IMG/VR virus record: IMGVR_UViG_3300030117_001971
Span: 1 to 31,202 of that record
DNA: 31,202 bases
Strand: one strand, 5' to 3'
Source of the DNA: a virus
The notes below the pieces were generated by a model. It made no database searches and was not told the origin of the DNA. It saw only the letters and a program-made list of their open reading frames with translations. The position numbers and the translations under genes are program-made. Below, in pieces: positions 22,988-30,381 of this stretch. Positions within the stretch are counted from its first letter, which is position 1; each line of letters opens with the position of its first letter.

Positions 22988-23017
22988 TGTGAACAATATA
23001 ATGACTTTTATATTTAT
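22988..23017 (+). promoter_or_regulatory. Late promoter-like motif, copy D
   Basis: TGTGAACAA (22988-22996), 13 bases, then ATATTTAT (23010-23017), 13 bases before the ATG at 23031. It restarts rightward transcription after the terminator at 22741-22766, which is strong functional support for a promoter. Confidence 0.65.
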
Positions 23018-23030
23018 AATAAACTATATT

Positions 23031-23246
23031 ATGGCTTGGAAAGTAAAAGATGAATACAAAGATTTTAAACCTTTAAATATGAACTTAGCATATGGTGAGT
23101 TAAGACCTCATCAAATAAACAATCTAAGTGATGAAGTAAAAGAAAAGTATTTTACTAATTCATCTAAATCAAAGAAGAAAGTAAAAACAAAAGAAGTTAA
23201 AATAGAAGATGATTTAGATTTTATAGGTGGTAACAATGGGAACTAA
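23031..23246 (+). CDS. Small basic hypothetical protein, 71 aa
   Basis: The start at 23031 is chosen because the longer frame from 22989 would run through the late promoter-like motif. The product begins MAWKVKDEYKDFKPLN, has a middle segment LRPHQINNLSDEVKEKYF, then a lysine-rich linker and an acidic end. The pattern suggests a small head or neck accessory protein, but no family is recognised. The next ORF overlaps by 11 bases. Confidence 0.55.
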   Translation: MAWKVKDEYKDFKPLNMNLAYGELRPHQINNLSDEVKEKYFTNSSKSKKKVKTKEVKIEDDLDFIGGNNGN

Positions 23247-23379
23247 AACAGAAAATGTAGATATAGATAAAACTATGTATGAGGAGCTTATTGAAAAATT
23301 AGCTACTGTTGAAGATTCAAAAGAACAAGCAAAATTAGTAACAGAGTATTATACTAAAATTTTTACAGTTAGAAGTTAA
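23236..23379 (+). CDS. 47-residue acidic hypothetical protein
   Basis: The ORF overlaps the previous gene by 11 bases and its stop overlaps the next ATG by one base (TAATG). The product is helical and charged (MYEELIEKLATVEDSKEQAK in the middle). No family is recognised. Packing supports translation. Confidence 0.5.
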   Translation: MGTKTENVDIDKTMYEELIEKLATVEDSKEQAKLVTEYYTKIFTVRS

Positions 23380-23969
23380 TGGCTACATATAATTTACATT
23401 ATACAAGTGGAATGTCGCAAAGTCAAAATATTTTTTTTTATGAAAATATTACAAGTGCTATTGATACAAGTTTATTAAGTGGTAAAAATTTAATTTATTA
23501 TGTAAGGGGAAGAAAAACAAATTGGGTTAGAACAATAGCAGCTTACCCTACAGATAATGGAAATTATGCATCTCCAACATATTTAAACAATGATAGATAT
23601 TGGACTTTAAGATTTACAAATCTATATCCAACTAGCTCAAATATAACAACATATGACGGAACATCAGGAGCAAGTAGGTTATTAGGCATATTTACAAGTC
23701 CTATTAATGAAACCTACGATATAAGCGTTTACTATGGCTCTTATACTTTATCTAGGAGTGCTTTAACTAAAATAGAAGGAATAAATATAGTTTTAAATGT
23801 TACAGTAGATAAAAGTTTTGATTATATAGAAACTGACAATCCAGTAAGTTATTTTACAGAATACACAGAAAATGATTTAATTGAAGCTATACCTATAGGA
23901 ACTGGAAAAGCTAATAGTGGTCAAAATGAACGAAATGCACAATATGGAACTCAAACATGGGATAACTAA
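23379..23969 (+). CDS. Virion-associated protein candidate, 196 aa
   Basis: This is a beta-rich, Thr/Tyr/Ser-rich protein with no signal peptide or membrane segment. It opens MATYNLHYTSGMSQSQNIFF and contains YYVRGRKTNWVRT and YDISVYYGSYTLS. The composition and its position directly before the portal gene (one-base overlap) suggest a minor head, neck or appendage component. No family is recognised. Confidence 0.4.
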   Translation: MATYNLHYTSGMSQSQNIFFYENITSAIDTSLLSGKNLIYYVRGRKTNWVRTIAAYPTDNGNYASPTYLNNDRYWTLRFTNLYPTSSNITTYDGTSGASRLLGIFTSPINETYDISVYYGSYTLSRSALTKIEGINIVLNVTVDKSFDYIETDNPVSYFTEYTENDLIEAIPIGTGKANSGQNERNAQYGTQTWDN

Positions 23970-25825
23970 TGAAAAAGAAAGACAATATATCAGTAATACA
24001 TTTAGCAGAATATAATCTGCCTACTATAACAGAAACTAACAATAAAGATTGGATACAATTTGGATCAGATAACTTATATCCACAATATTTATTAGAATTA
24101 TACAATGGTAGTAGTATAAACAACGCTATTATAAAAGGTGTAAGCTCTATGATTTATGGTGAGGGTTTAGACGCTACTGATAGAGAAGAAAGTGATGCTA
24201 AAAAAGAGAGTTGGTTAGCTTTAAACAGTTTGCTACACAATTCACCAAAAGATACTTTAAAATGCTTAGCATTTGATTTAAAGCTATTTGGAATGTGTTA
24301 TGTTAATACTATATGGAATAGACCAAGGACAAAGATTGTAGAATTTAGACATATCCCTGCTCAATATATAAGAAGTGGTAAGGCAGATGCTTATGGTAAA
24401 GTTAATGAATATTACTATAGTGCAGATTGGGAAAACACAAGAAAACACAAACCTAGATACTATAAAGCATTTGATTTAAAAGATAGGTCAGATGCTAATC
24501 AAGTATTATGTATAAAAGATTATTCTCCAGGATCATACTATTACGCTACACCTGACTATCAAGGTTCTACTAGCTATATTCAATTAGATATGGAGATAGC
24601 ACAATTTCACTTATCTAATATAAAATCAGGTATGTTTCCAAGTATGGCTATTAACATGGCTAATGGAATACCAACAAGAGAAGAAAGAAGAACAATAGAA
24701 AGACAAATAAACGCTAAATTTGGTGGTAGTGGTAATGCAGGTAAAATATTATTAACCTTTAATGACGGAAAAGAAACTGCTCCTGAAATAGTACCTATAA
24801 ATGCTAATGACAATTCAGATAGTTACCAATTCTTATCTACTGAAACAACTAGAAAAGTTTTAACTGGTCATAGGGTTACAAGTCCGTTATTATTTGGTGT
24901 TAATGGAAATTCAACTTTTGGCAACAATGCAGATGAGCTTTCTGATTCTTTTTCACTTTTTTCGAATACAGTTATCAAACCCTTCCAAAATACACTTTTA
25001 AGCGGTTTAGAGCCAATATTTCACGCAAACGACATAGACCTTGATTTATACTTTAAAACGCTTAAACCTGCTGATTTTATTAATGTTGAAAGTGTTTCTC
25101 AAATTAGCGAAGATGAGCAAGAGAAAGAGGGAATAGATACAGGTAATGAGGGTGAGCCAATAAAAAAAGAATTTGAAACAGAAGATGTTGAAGAATTAAC
25201 TGAACTATCTGATGAAAGTTATGATAGTATAATAGAAAATTTAGAGGGGCAACAAATTGATAGTGAAGAATGGGAAGTGGTAGAAGAAAGAGATTATGGA
25301 AGTGAAGAAAGTTACGAAGATTGGGCAGATAGATTAATACAAAAGAAAGAGAATTTTGCAGTAAATGAAATAAAATCTAATGAAGATAAATTTAGTTATT
25401 TAGACAAATCTATTTATAGAGTTAGATTTAAGTATGCAGTAGGATCTACAAAACCAAAGAAAACAGGAAAATCTAGACCTTTCTGTGAAAATATGATGAG
25501 ATTAAGTAGAGCAGGTTTTGTTTATAGAATAGAAGATATTGATAAAGCAAGTCAAGCAGGGGTTAATAGACAATTAGGACACAAAGGTAGAAAGTACGAT
25601 TTGTTTAAATTTAAGGGTGGTGTTTATTGTAGGCACAAATGGAAAGAAATATTATATAGGCTTAAAAAAGGTACTGAATTAAAAGACGGTCAAAGTTTAG
25701 ATAATGATTATAATAAAGTAAATAGTATTCCTAAAAGCTATGTTAGGAATCCTAAAGGAATTAAAGAAAGTAAAATAGCACCTGTTAATATGCCTAATCA
25801 GGGGCATTATCCAGGTGTAAAATAA
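23969..25825 (+). CDS. Portal protein with C-terminal extra domain
   Basis: This 618-residue protein is the best portal candidate. The first 400 residues show portal-type landmarks: WIQFGSDNLYPQYLLELYN, a stem-like helix region, and the late segment with TSPLLFGVNGNSTFGNN and FSLFSNTVIKPFQNTLLSGL before a helical end. From about 460, past an acidic linker, a second domain follows: RFKYAVG, SRPFCENMMRL, GHKGRKYD, and VYCRHKWKEIL. Similar fused domains occur on Bacteroidota-phage portals (recalled). The portal forms the ring through which DNA passes. Its place downstream of the capsid rather than before the protease is unusual. Confidence 0.75.
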   Translation: MKKKDNISVIHLAEYNLPTITETNNKDWIQFGSDNLYPQYLLELYNGSSINNAIIKGVSSMIYGEGLDATDREESDAKKESWLALNSLLHNSPKDTLKCLAFDLKLFGMCYVNTIWNRPRTKIVEFRHIPAQYIRSGKADAYGKVNEYYYSADWENTRKHKPRYYKAFDLKDRSDANQVLCIKDYSPGSYYYATPDYQGSTSYIQLDMEIAQFHLSNIKSGMFPSMAINMANGIPTREERRTIERQINAKFGGSGNAGKILLTFNDGKETAPEIVPINANDNSDSYQFLSTETTRKVLTGHRVTSPLLFGVNGNSTFGNNADELSDSFSLFSNTVIKPFQNTLLSGLEPIFHANDIDLDLYFKTLKPADFINVESVSQISEDEQEKEGIDTGNEGEPIKKEFETEDVEELTELSDESYDSIIENLEGQQIDSEEWEVVEERDYGSEESYEDWADRLIQKKENFAVNEIKSNEDKFSYLDKSIYRVRFKYAVGSTKPKKTGKSRPFCENMMRLSRAGFVYRIEDIDKASQAGVNRQLGHKGRKYDLFKFKGGVYCRHKWKEILYRLKKGTELKDGQSLDNDYNKVNSIPKSYVRNPKGIKESKIAPVNMPNQGHYPGVK

Positions 25826-25833
25826 TTTAAAAT

Positions 25834-26406
25834 ATGGCGATACAACATACATTATTTATAAGTACAGATAGATTAAAAAGAGATAGTGCTTTAGGTGGCT
25901 CAGTAGATGATAATTTATTACTACCATATATCCTTATGGCTCAAGATAGATACATACTACCAATACTAGGTACTGATTTAAATGCTAAACTAGTATCAGA
26001 CATTCAGGGTAGTAGCCTAACAGGTAACTATTTAACATTATTACAAACATATATACAACCTGCTTTAGTACAGTTTGCATTTGCTACTGTTTTACCGTTT
26101 TTACGCTTAAGAATGGTTAATAATGCAGTAGTAACTATGTCAAGTGAGCAGGGGGGTACTGTAAGTCACGAAGAATTAAAACCTCTTATAAATGCTAGTA
26201 TGGATCAGGGTGAGTTTTATAGAGAAAGATTAATAGATTACATAACTAACAATACATCAAGTTTTCCTGAGTATTCTAGTAATACTGGCTCAGATCTTAA
26301 TCCGACAACGCAAAACTATTATGCAGGGCTAAATCTTGATACTGCACCTTTAAGTAATAAAGCTAAATCTTTTTTACAGGGTGCAGATATAACTATATGT
26401 TGTTAA
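25834..26406 (+). CDS. Head-tail connector protein
   Basis: This 190-residue helical protein resembles the head-tail connector group that follows portal genes in Bacteroidota phages (gp6-like or DUF6712-like, recalled). Landmarks are HTLFISTDRLKRDSALGG, LLPYILMAQDRYILPILGTD, LQTYIQPALVQFAFATVLPF, and the C-terminal MDQGEFYRERLIDYI. It would extend the portal ring to receive the tail. It follows the portal by 8 bases. Confidence 0.65.
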   Translation: MAIQHTLFISTDRLKRDSALGGSVDDNLLLPYILMAQDRYILPILGTDLNAKLVSDIQGSSLTGNYLTLLQTYIQPALVQFAFATVLPFLRLRMVNNAVVTMSSEQGGTVSHEELKPLINASMDQGEFYRERLIDYITNNTSSFPEYSSNTGSDLNPTTQNYYAGLNLDTAPLSNKAKSFLQGADITICC

Positions 26407-26407
26407 A

Positions 26408-26518
26408 ATGATAACTAAACAAAAAGTCAAAGAAAGACAAAAAAATATAACTAAATTAAAAACTTATTTAAAACAAAATGGCAGGACAAAGATTAACAGA
26501 CAAAACGGCTCTAAATAA
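26408..26518 (+). CDS. Possible 36-residue basic microprotein
   Basis: The ORF starts just after the connector stop and overlaps the next gene by 41 bases. The product is very basic (MITKQKVKERQKNITKLKTY at the start). Support is weak: position only. It fills the 71-base gap before 26478. Confidence 0.3.
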   Translation: MITKQKVKERQKNITKLKTYLKQNGRTKINRQNGSK

Positions 26519-27014
26519 CCATACAGGAACAGGCGATCAATATATGGTTGTAGATGTTTCTGATACTACAGGAAGTAGTGCAGGAACAAGTAAAAAAATA
26601 GATTCTAAATTTGTAATTCAAACAGATAAAATTTCTGTTAGTGCAACAGAAACACAATCACTTAAATCAGCTCCTAAAACATTAGTTTCAGCACAGGGTG
26701 CAGGATATGCTGTTATCCCTCTAAACTTCACTATGCAAGTGACTTATTCAAGTACTCAGACAGGTTCTATTACATTGATATTTGGACACACAGGAAGCAA
26801 CAGTACGGCTTTTTCTTGTGCAACCATAACTAGTTTTATGAAAGGTGTAACAGCAAATGCTACCTATATAGTTTCTAATGCAGGATCATCAACATCAATG
26901 ACAGCAACTCCTACTATAGACAATGTGCCTCTATATCTTTCATCTTCAGGTAATTTTGGAGGGGGGTTTAGTATGGATGTTTATGTAACTTATCAAGTAA
27001 TAAAATTAGCATAA
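26478..27014 (+). CDS. Virion appendage / fibre-type protein, 178 aa
   Basis: This Thr/Ser/Gly-rich beta protein starts with TDKTALNNHTGTGDQYMVVD and DSKFVIQTDK, the opening typical of small phage fibre or head-fibre proteins that attach by the N-terminus. The rest consists of repeated beta segments (GSITLIFGHTGSNST; SMDVYVTYQVIKLA at the end). There is no signal peptide. It ends overlapping the next start by one base. Confidence 0.5.
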   Translation: MAGQRLTDKTALNNHTGTGDQYMVVDVSDTTGSSAGTSKKIDSKFVIQTDKISVSATETQSLKSAPKTLVSAQGAGYAVIPLNFTMQVTYSSTQTGSITLIFGHTGSNSTAFSCATITSFMKGVTANATYIVSNAGSSTSMTATPTIDNVPLYLSSSGNFGGGFSMDVYVTYQVIKLA

Positions 27015-28042
27015 TGGATGCTTCTAAATATATATACGCTTTACTAATAATATTAGTATTAGGATTAGGAACTTGTAAAGCTCAGTTTTTTAAGTATGCT
27101 ACTTTTTATACTTCTATGAGTATGAATACAAGTATGATAGAAGATCAAGATTTTATTGCTATAAATAAAGGATATGAAGAAACTACACAAATTAACCCTT
27201 ATGATTACAACTTTACTATTGGGATTCGTAAAATCGCTAGGTTTGACTTTGAGCAAAAAGTTAAAACTTGGTACTACGGTGATGAGCAAAGCTATAGCGA
27301 TAATACTCTTATTGGTAATAATAGTGGGTGGGAGTATTTATTTAATTATTCTTTTATACGTCACCGTTCTGAAAAACTTACTAATCAAGATTTTTGGATT
27401 AGATATTTAGGACATAATGGGGTAACAAAAATTCAAGTAAAAAATGATGAAGCTAGAGATTTACAATTTACTTCTTTTGATACTAGACATAGAATTAATA
27501 AGGGACGTTGGGATTTTACTATGGGTATTTGTTTAAGAAACCACCCCGTTTATCATATAAACCCTATTGAGGATACTTGGGAAGCAGGAGAACAGAGTTT
27601 TTTTGATTTAGCAGAAGATTTTGGCTATTCTAATCAATTTGTCAATGGTAGATTCCATTGGTTTAAAAATGGTGAATTATTAGCTACTTCAAATGATGAG
27701 TTTTTTAAGCATTATTTTGGCTCTGCAATAGCAGAATATAACAGAAATGAAATAAGTGCATTAGGAAGCGTTTATGAGCTTTCTGGGGTGCTTGGTGTTT
27801 CTTATTATAAGTATAGTAATGACTTTTGGTTATTAAGTTGGGTAAATGTAATGCCTTATCATTACGGATTAAATGAATTTAGTTATGAATATGAACAACT
27901 ACCTATAGATTTAGATTTAGGTTTAGTTACTGGTTGGAAGATTACTAAATCACTAGGAATATTTATAGAGGGTACATATTTAAGGTACTGGGAAAAACCT
28001 ATCTATGAATGTAAATTAGGGTTTAACTATTTAATATTTTGA
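27014..28042 (+). CDS. Secreted outer-membrane beta-barrel-like protein
   Basis: This 342-residue protein has an N-terminal signal peptide (hydrophobic YIYALLIILVLGLGTCKA, cut probably after about residue 23). The rest alternates aromatic and polar residues (for example FTIGIRKIARFDFEQKVKTW, WDFTMGICLRN, LSGVLGVSYYKYS, DLDLGLVTGWKIT) and ends in an aromatic strand (CKLGFNYLIF), the signature of an outer-membrane barrel. Similar proteins recur in marine flavobacterial phages (recalled). In a phage, an outer-membrane protein could block superinfection or alter the host surface, or weaken the envelope at lysis; which is unknown. Confidence 0.6.
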   Translation: MDASKYIYALLIILVLGLGTCKAQFFKYATFYTSMSMNTSMIEDQDFIAINKGYEETTQINPYDYNFTIGIRKIARFDFEQKVKTWYYGDEQSYSDNTLIGNNSGWEYLFNYSFIRHRSEKLTNQDFWIRYLGHNGVTKIQVKNDEARDLQFTSFDTRHRINKGRWDFTMGICLRNHPVYHINPIEDTWEAGEQSFFDLAEDFGYSNQFVNGRFHWFKNGELLATSNDEFFKHYFGSAIAEYNRNEISALGSVYELSGVLGVSYYKYSNDFWLLSWVNVMPYHYGLNEFSYEYEQLPIDLDLGLVTGWKITKSLGIFIEGTYLRYWEKPIYECKLGFNYLIF

Positions 28043-28044
28043 TT

Positions 28045-28554
28045 ATGAAAAGAATGTTATTATTTTTTGTGTTTAGCTTTGGCTTTAGTCAAACAAATTG
28101 TGAGCTTTGTGTTGAGCAAAATGGCTTTTATTGTGGTGATGATGAATCTAATTGGACTCAATATAGTCCTAATGGTTGTGTTCCTAATGGTTTAAATGAT
28201 TTGTTTTATTTGAATGACGGTTGGAGCGACTGTGTAGATAATTCAGATGAAAATGGTGCAGAGCCTACTACTTTAGCAGATTGTGATATATACAATATAG
28301 GTGATACTATATTTATAACTGATACTTTGTATATAGATGTTATAGATACTTTGTATATAAACACAATAGATACATTAACTATAACAGAATATATAGATTG
28401 TTTAACTGGTTTGCCGTGTAATAATACAGGTATATTAGAAATATTAAAAAAATCACAAAACGAAAATAAAATATATAATATTGAGGGAAAAGAAATATAT
28501 AGAAGAAAAGGATTATATATAGAAAATGGAAAAATTAACTTTAAATTAAATTAA
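28045..28554 (+). CDS. Secreted LDLa-like protein with possible T9SS-type tail
   Basis: This protein of about 169 residues starts at ATG 28045; an upstream TTG in frame overlaps the previous stop and is less likely. It has a signal peptide (MKRMLLFFVFSFGFSQ). A cysteine-rich part follows, with NGFYCGDDESNW, GCVPNG and NDGWSDCVDNSDENG, close to the LDL-receptor class A calcium-binding pattern DGWxDCxDxSDE. A DT-rich spacer (DTLYIDVIDTLYI) comes next. The end (YNIEGKEIYRRKGLYIENGK) resembles a shortened C-terminal sorting domain of the Bacteroidota type IX secretion system. Surface display on the host is inferred. Confidence 0.5.
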   Translation: MKRMLLFFVFSFGFSQTNCELCVEQNGFYCGDDESNWTQYSPNGCVPNGLNDLFYLNDGWSDCVDNSDENGAEPTTLADCDIYNIGDTIFITDTLYIDVIDTLYINTIDTLTITEYIDCLTGLPCNNTGILEILKKSQNENKIYNIEGKEIYRRKGLYIENGKINFKLN

Positions 28555-28556
28555 AA

Positions 28557-28739
28557 ATGAAAGAAGTAATAAATAAAATTGTAAACAGTAGAAAATTTTG
28601 GTATGGCTTTTCTATACTAATGGTTATAATGTTTTCAGAAGATTTAGGTATTAGTGCAACAAAAATGAATAGCCTATTGGTTGTTGGGGTAGCTCTAATC
28701 ATAGGTCAGGGATTAGCAGATAAATCTTGTAACAAATAA
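28557..28739 (+). CDS. Small two-TM membrane protein, holin-like
   Basis: This 60-residue protein has two hydrophobic stretches (WYGFSILMVIMF, about 15-26; LLVVGVALIIGQGL, about 40-53), a charged start and a short KSCNK tail. The topology fits a small holin or accessory lysis membrane protein. No family is recognised. It lies in the lysis region, 2 bases after the LDLa-like gene. Confidence 0.5.
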   Translation: MKEVINKIVNSRKFWYGFSILMVIMFSEDLGISATKMNSLLVVGVALIIGQGLADKSCNK

Positions 28740-28743
28740 ACAA

Positions 28744-29019
28744 ATGGCTACAGAAGTTTCAGAATCAAGTAAATTTACTCTATCATTAAAAAGTATTATA
28801 GCTATAGTTGTATTAGTTAGCAGTTTAGTTGGACAATATTGGGTTTTAAGTAATGAAATAGAATTAGCAAAACGATTACCAGAATCAGAAATATCTAGGT
28901 CTGAATTAGATTTAAAGCTAGAATTAATTAGTAAAACGGTTATGTCCAATGCAGAAAAACTAGGCAAAATGGAAAACACAGTAGATAAGATAGAGGAGAG
29001 GGTTTACGAATTAAAATGA
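28744..29019 (+). CDS. One-TM coiled-coil protein, spanin- or holin-like
   Basis: This 91-residue protein has a short polar N-terminus, one membrane helix (residues about 17-32, SIIAIVVLVSSLVGQYW), then a charged coiled coil to the end (ELDLKLELISKTVMS, KMENTVDKIEERVYEL). This is the layout of an inner-membrane spanin or of membrane-anchored coiled-coil proteins in Bacteroidota phages. The product overlaps the next gene by 4 bases. A lysis role is inferred from location. Confidence 0.5.
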   Translation: MATEVSESSKFTLSLKSIIAIVVLVSSLVGQYWVLSNEIELAKRLPESEISRSELDLKLELISKTVMSNAEKLGKMENTVDKIEERVYELK

Positions 29020-29393
29020 GATTTCTAAAATACATACTACTATTGTTGGTAGGGCAATCCATAGCTCAGACAACTGTAACAACAGAAAGTGCTTTAAATA
29101 AGCACACTAAAACTAATGGGATTGTTGTTATAGAGTTTTGGGCAAAGTGGAATGATAAAAATTCTTGTAGTTTTTTAAAAGACTTGGAAGATTGCAATAC
29201 TGTGAGAGCAGATATTGGAATTGGTACAACACTACAGGAAAAATATAATATAGATGTTCTACCAACTTTAGTAGTTATTAACAATTCACAAGAAGTTTGC
29301 CGATTTACAGGTAACTTACTTTTTCAACTAAATGTTAAAAAGAAAGAAGTACAAGCAAAAATAGATAGTATAATAATTAGTAAATTTGAATAA
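29016..29393 (+). CDS. Periplasmic thioredoxin-fold protein without CXXC
   Basis: This 125-residue protein has a signal peptide (MRFLKYILLLLVGQSIAQ). The mature part follows the thioredoxin fold: IVVIEFWAKWND, a helix, KYNIDVLPTLVVI with the cis-proline, then CRFTGNLL. The usual WCxxC is replaced by WNDKNSC, so only one cysteine remains at the active site. Classical disulfide exchange is therefore doubtful; a chaperone, a monothiol role, or binding of a host protein is possible. It overlaps the endolysin gene by one base. Confidence 0.65.
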   Translation: MRFLKYILLLLVGQSIAQTTVTTESALNKHTKTNGIVVIEFWAKWNDKNSCSFLKDLEDCNTVRADIGIGTTLQEKYNIDVLPTLVVINNSQEVCRFTGNLLFQLNVKKKEVQAKIDSIIISKFE

Positions 29394-30007
29394 TGAAATT
29401 AACTAGAGAGCTTATTGAAGAAACAGTAAAAGATAGAGGTTATAATTGGTTTGAAAAAGGTGATTATAATTTAAACATTGTAGGTGTTAGAAATAGCTCT
29501 ACTGGTGATGAGGTTACTAATAAGTTTGATGATAAAATTACACTATCTTATAAAGTAGAGGGTGAATGGAAATTTTATAGTTTTGACGCTACTACTGATC
29601 CTGGTAGATATTGGGTAGAAAATATAATGAGAGTAGAGGGTGTAGCTTGTTTAAAGCCTGGACAATACAAATCATACAGAATAGACAAGCACAGAGGAAT
29701 TTACGATTGTTTAGCACAGAGAGAGGGTGAAGTGACAGTATATAGAGATAACAATAAGGATGGTTGTTATGATTTAGATGATAACAACACACAAACAGGT
29801 TTTTTTGGTATAAACATACATAGAGCTACTGCACGAGCAGGAAAAAAATCTACACAAGTAGATAAGTGGTCTGCAGGTTGTCAAGTAATAGCAAGTAATG
29901 ATGATTGGTCAGAGTTTATATTTGCTTGTTATAAAGCTAGAGAAATATGGGGAAACAAGTTTACATATACATTAATTAATAGTGAAGATATTTATGGGGA
30001 TATTTAA
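29393..30007 (+). CDS. Endolysin candidate with L,D-transpeptidase-like active site
   Basis: This 204-residue soluble protein has no signal peptide. The C-terminal half has FFGINIHRATARAG and, about 18 residues later, KWSAGCQVIAS, close to the H-x(n)-S-x-G-C-x-x motif of L,D-transpeptidases and L,D-carboxypeptidases with a catalytic cysteine. A calcium-like loop (DNNKDGCYDLDDNN) precedes it. It lies next to the holin, so it is probably the cell-wall-degrading enzyme released through the holin. Exact bond specificity cannot be read. It overlaps the holin gene by 14 bases. Confidence 0.65.
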   Translation: MKLTRELIEETVKDRGYNWFEKGDYNLNIVGVRNSSTGDEVTNKFDDKITLSYKVEGEWKFYSFDATTDPGRYWVENIMRVEGVACLKPGQYKSYRIDKHRGIYDCLAQREGEVTVYRDNNKDGCYDLDDNNTQTGFFGINIHRATARAGKKSTQVDKWSAGCQVIASNDDWSEFIFACYKAREIWGNKFTYTLINSEDIYGDI

Positions 30008-30380
30008 AAACATATTAGGAACAGAAAAAATTGTTGATAGCGTTGGTCAAATAATAGATGGTGTTGTAACAAACAAAGAAGAAAAGCTAAACGCTAAAGC
30101 AAAGATTAAAGAAATAATGAACTCTTATAAAATAGAGGTTGAAAAAAACATTACTGCTCGTTGGGAAGCAGATACAAATGGTAATATACTTACAAGATCC
30201 GTAAGACCTTTAGTATTAATATTCCTAATAGTTTGCACTATGCTACTTGTATTTATTGATAGTGGTAGTATAGCTTTTCAAGTAGAAGACAAATGGACAG
30301 ACCTATTACAATTAACTCTAATAACTGTTATTGGAGCTTATTTTGGTGGTCGTTCAGTTGAGAAATTTAAAAAGAAATAA
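29994..30380 (+). CDS. 3TM holin, right allele (complete)
   Basis: This protein of 128 residues starts at ATG 29994 (a GTG at 29982 is less likely). It has a soluble helical N-terminal part (GQIIDGVVTNKEEKLNAKAK), then ARWEADTNGN, SVRPLVLIFLIVCTMLLVFI, a second hydrophobic stretch (LLQLTLITVIGAYFGG) and the end RSVEKFKKK. This matches the 3TM holin pattern. It would form the lesion that lets the endolysin reach the wall. It is almost identical to the left allele at the protein level. Confidence 0.8.
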   Translation: MGIFKNILGTEKIVDSVGQIIDGVVTNKEEKLNAKAKIKEIMNSYKIEVEKNITARWEADTNGNILTRSVRPLVLIFLIVCTMLLVFIDSGSIAFQVEDKWTDLLQLTLITVIGAYFGGRSVEKFKKK

Positions 30381-30381
30381 T

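Noticed and set aside
22989-23030. Upstream GTG start (22989) for the gene at 23031
   Set aside because: It would translate through the late promoter-like motif, and the added residues are low-complexity Ile/Phe/Asn sequence; ATG 23031 fits better.
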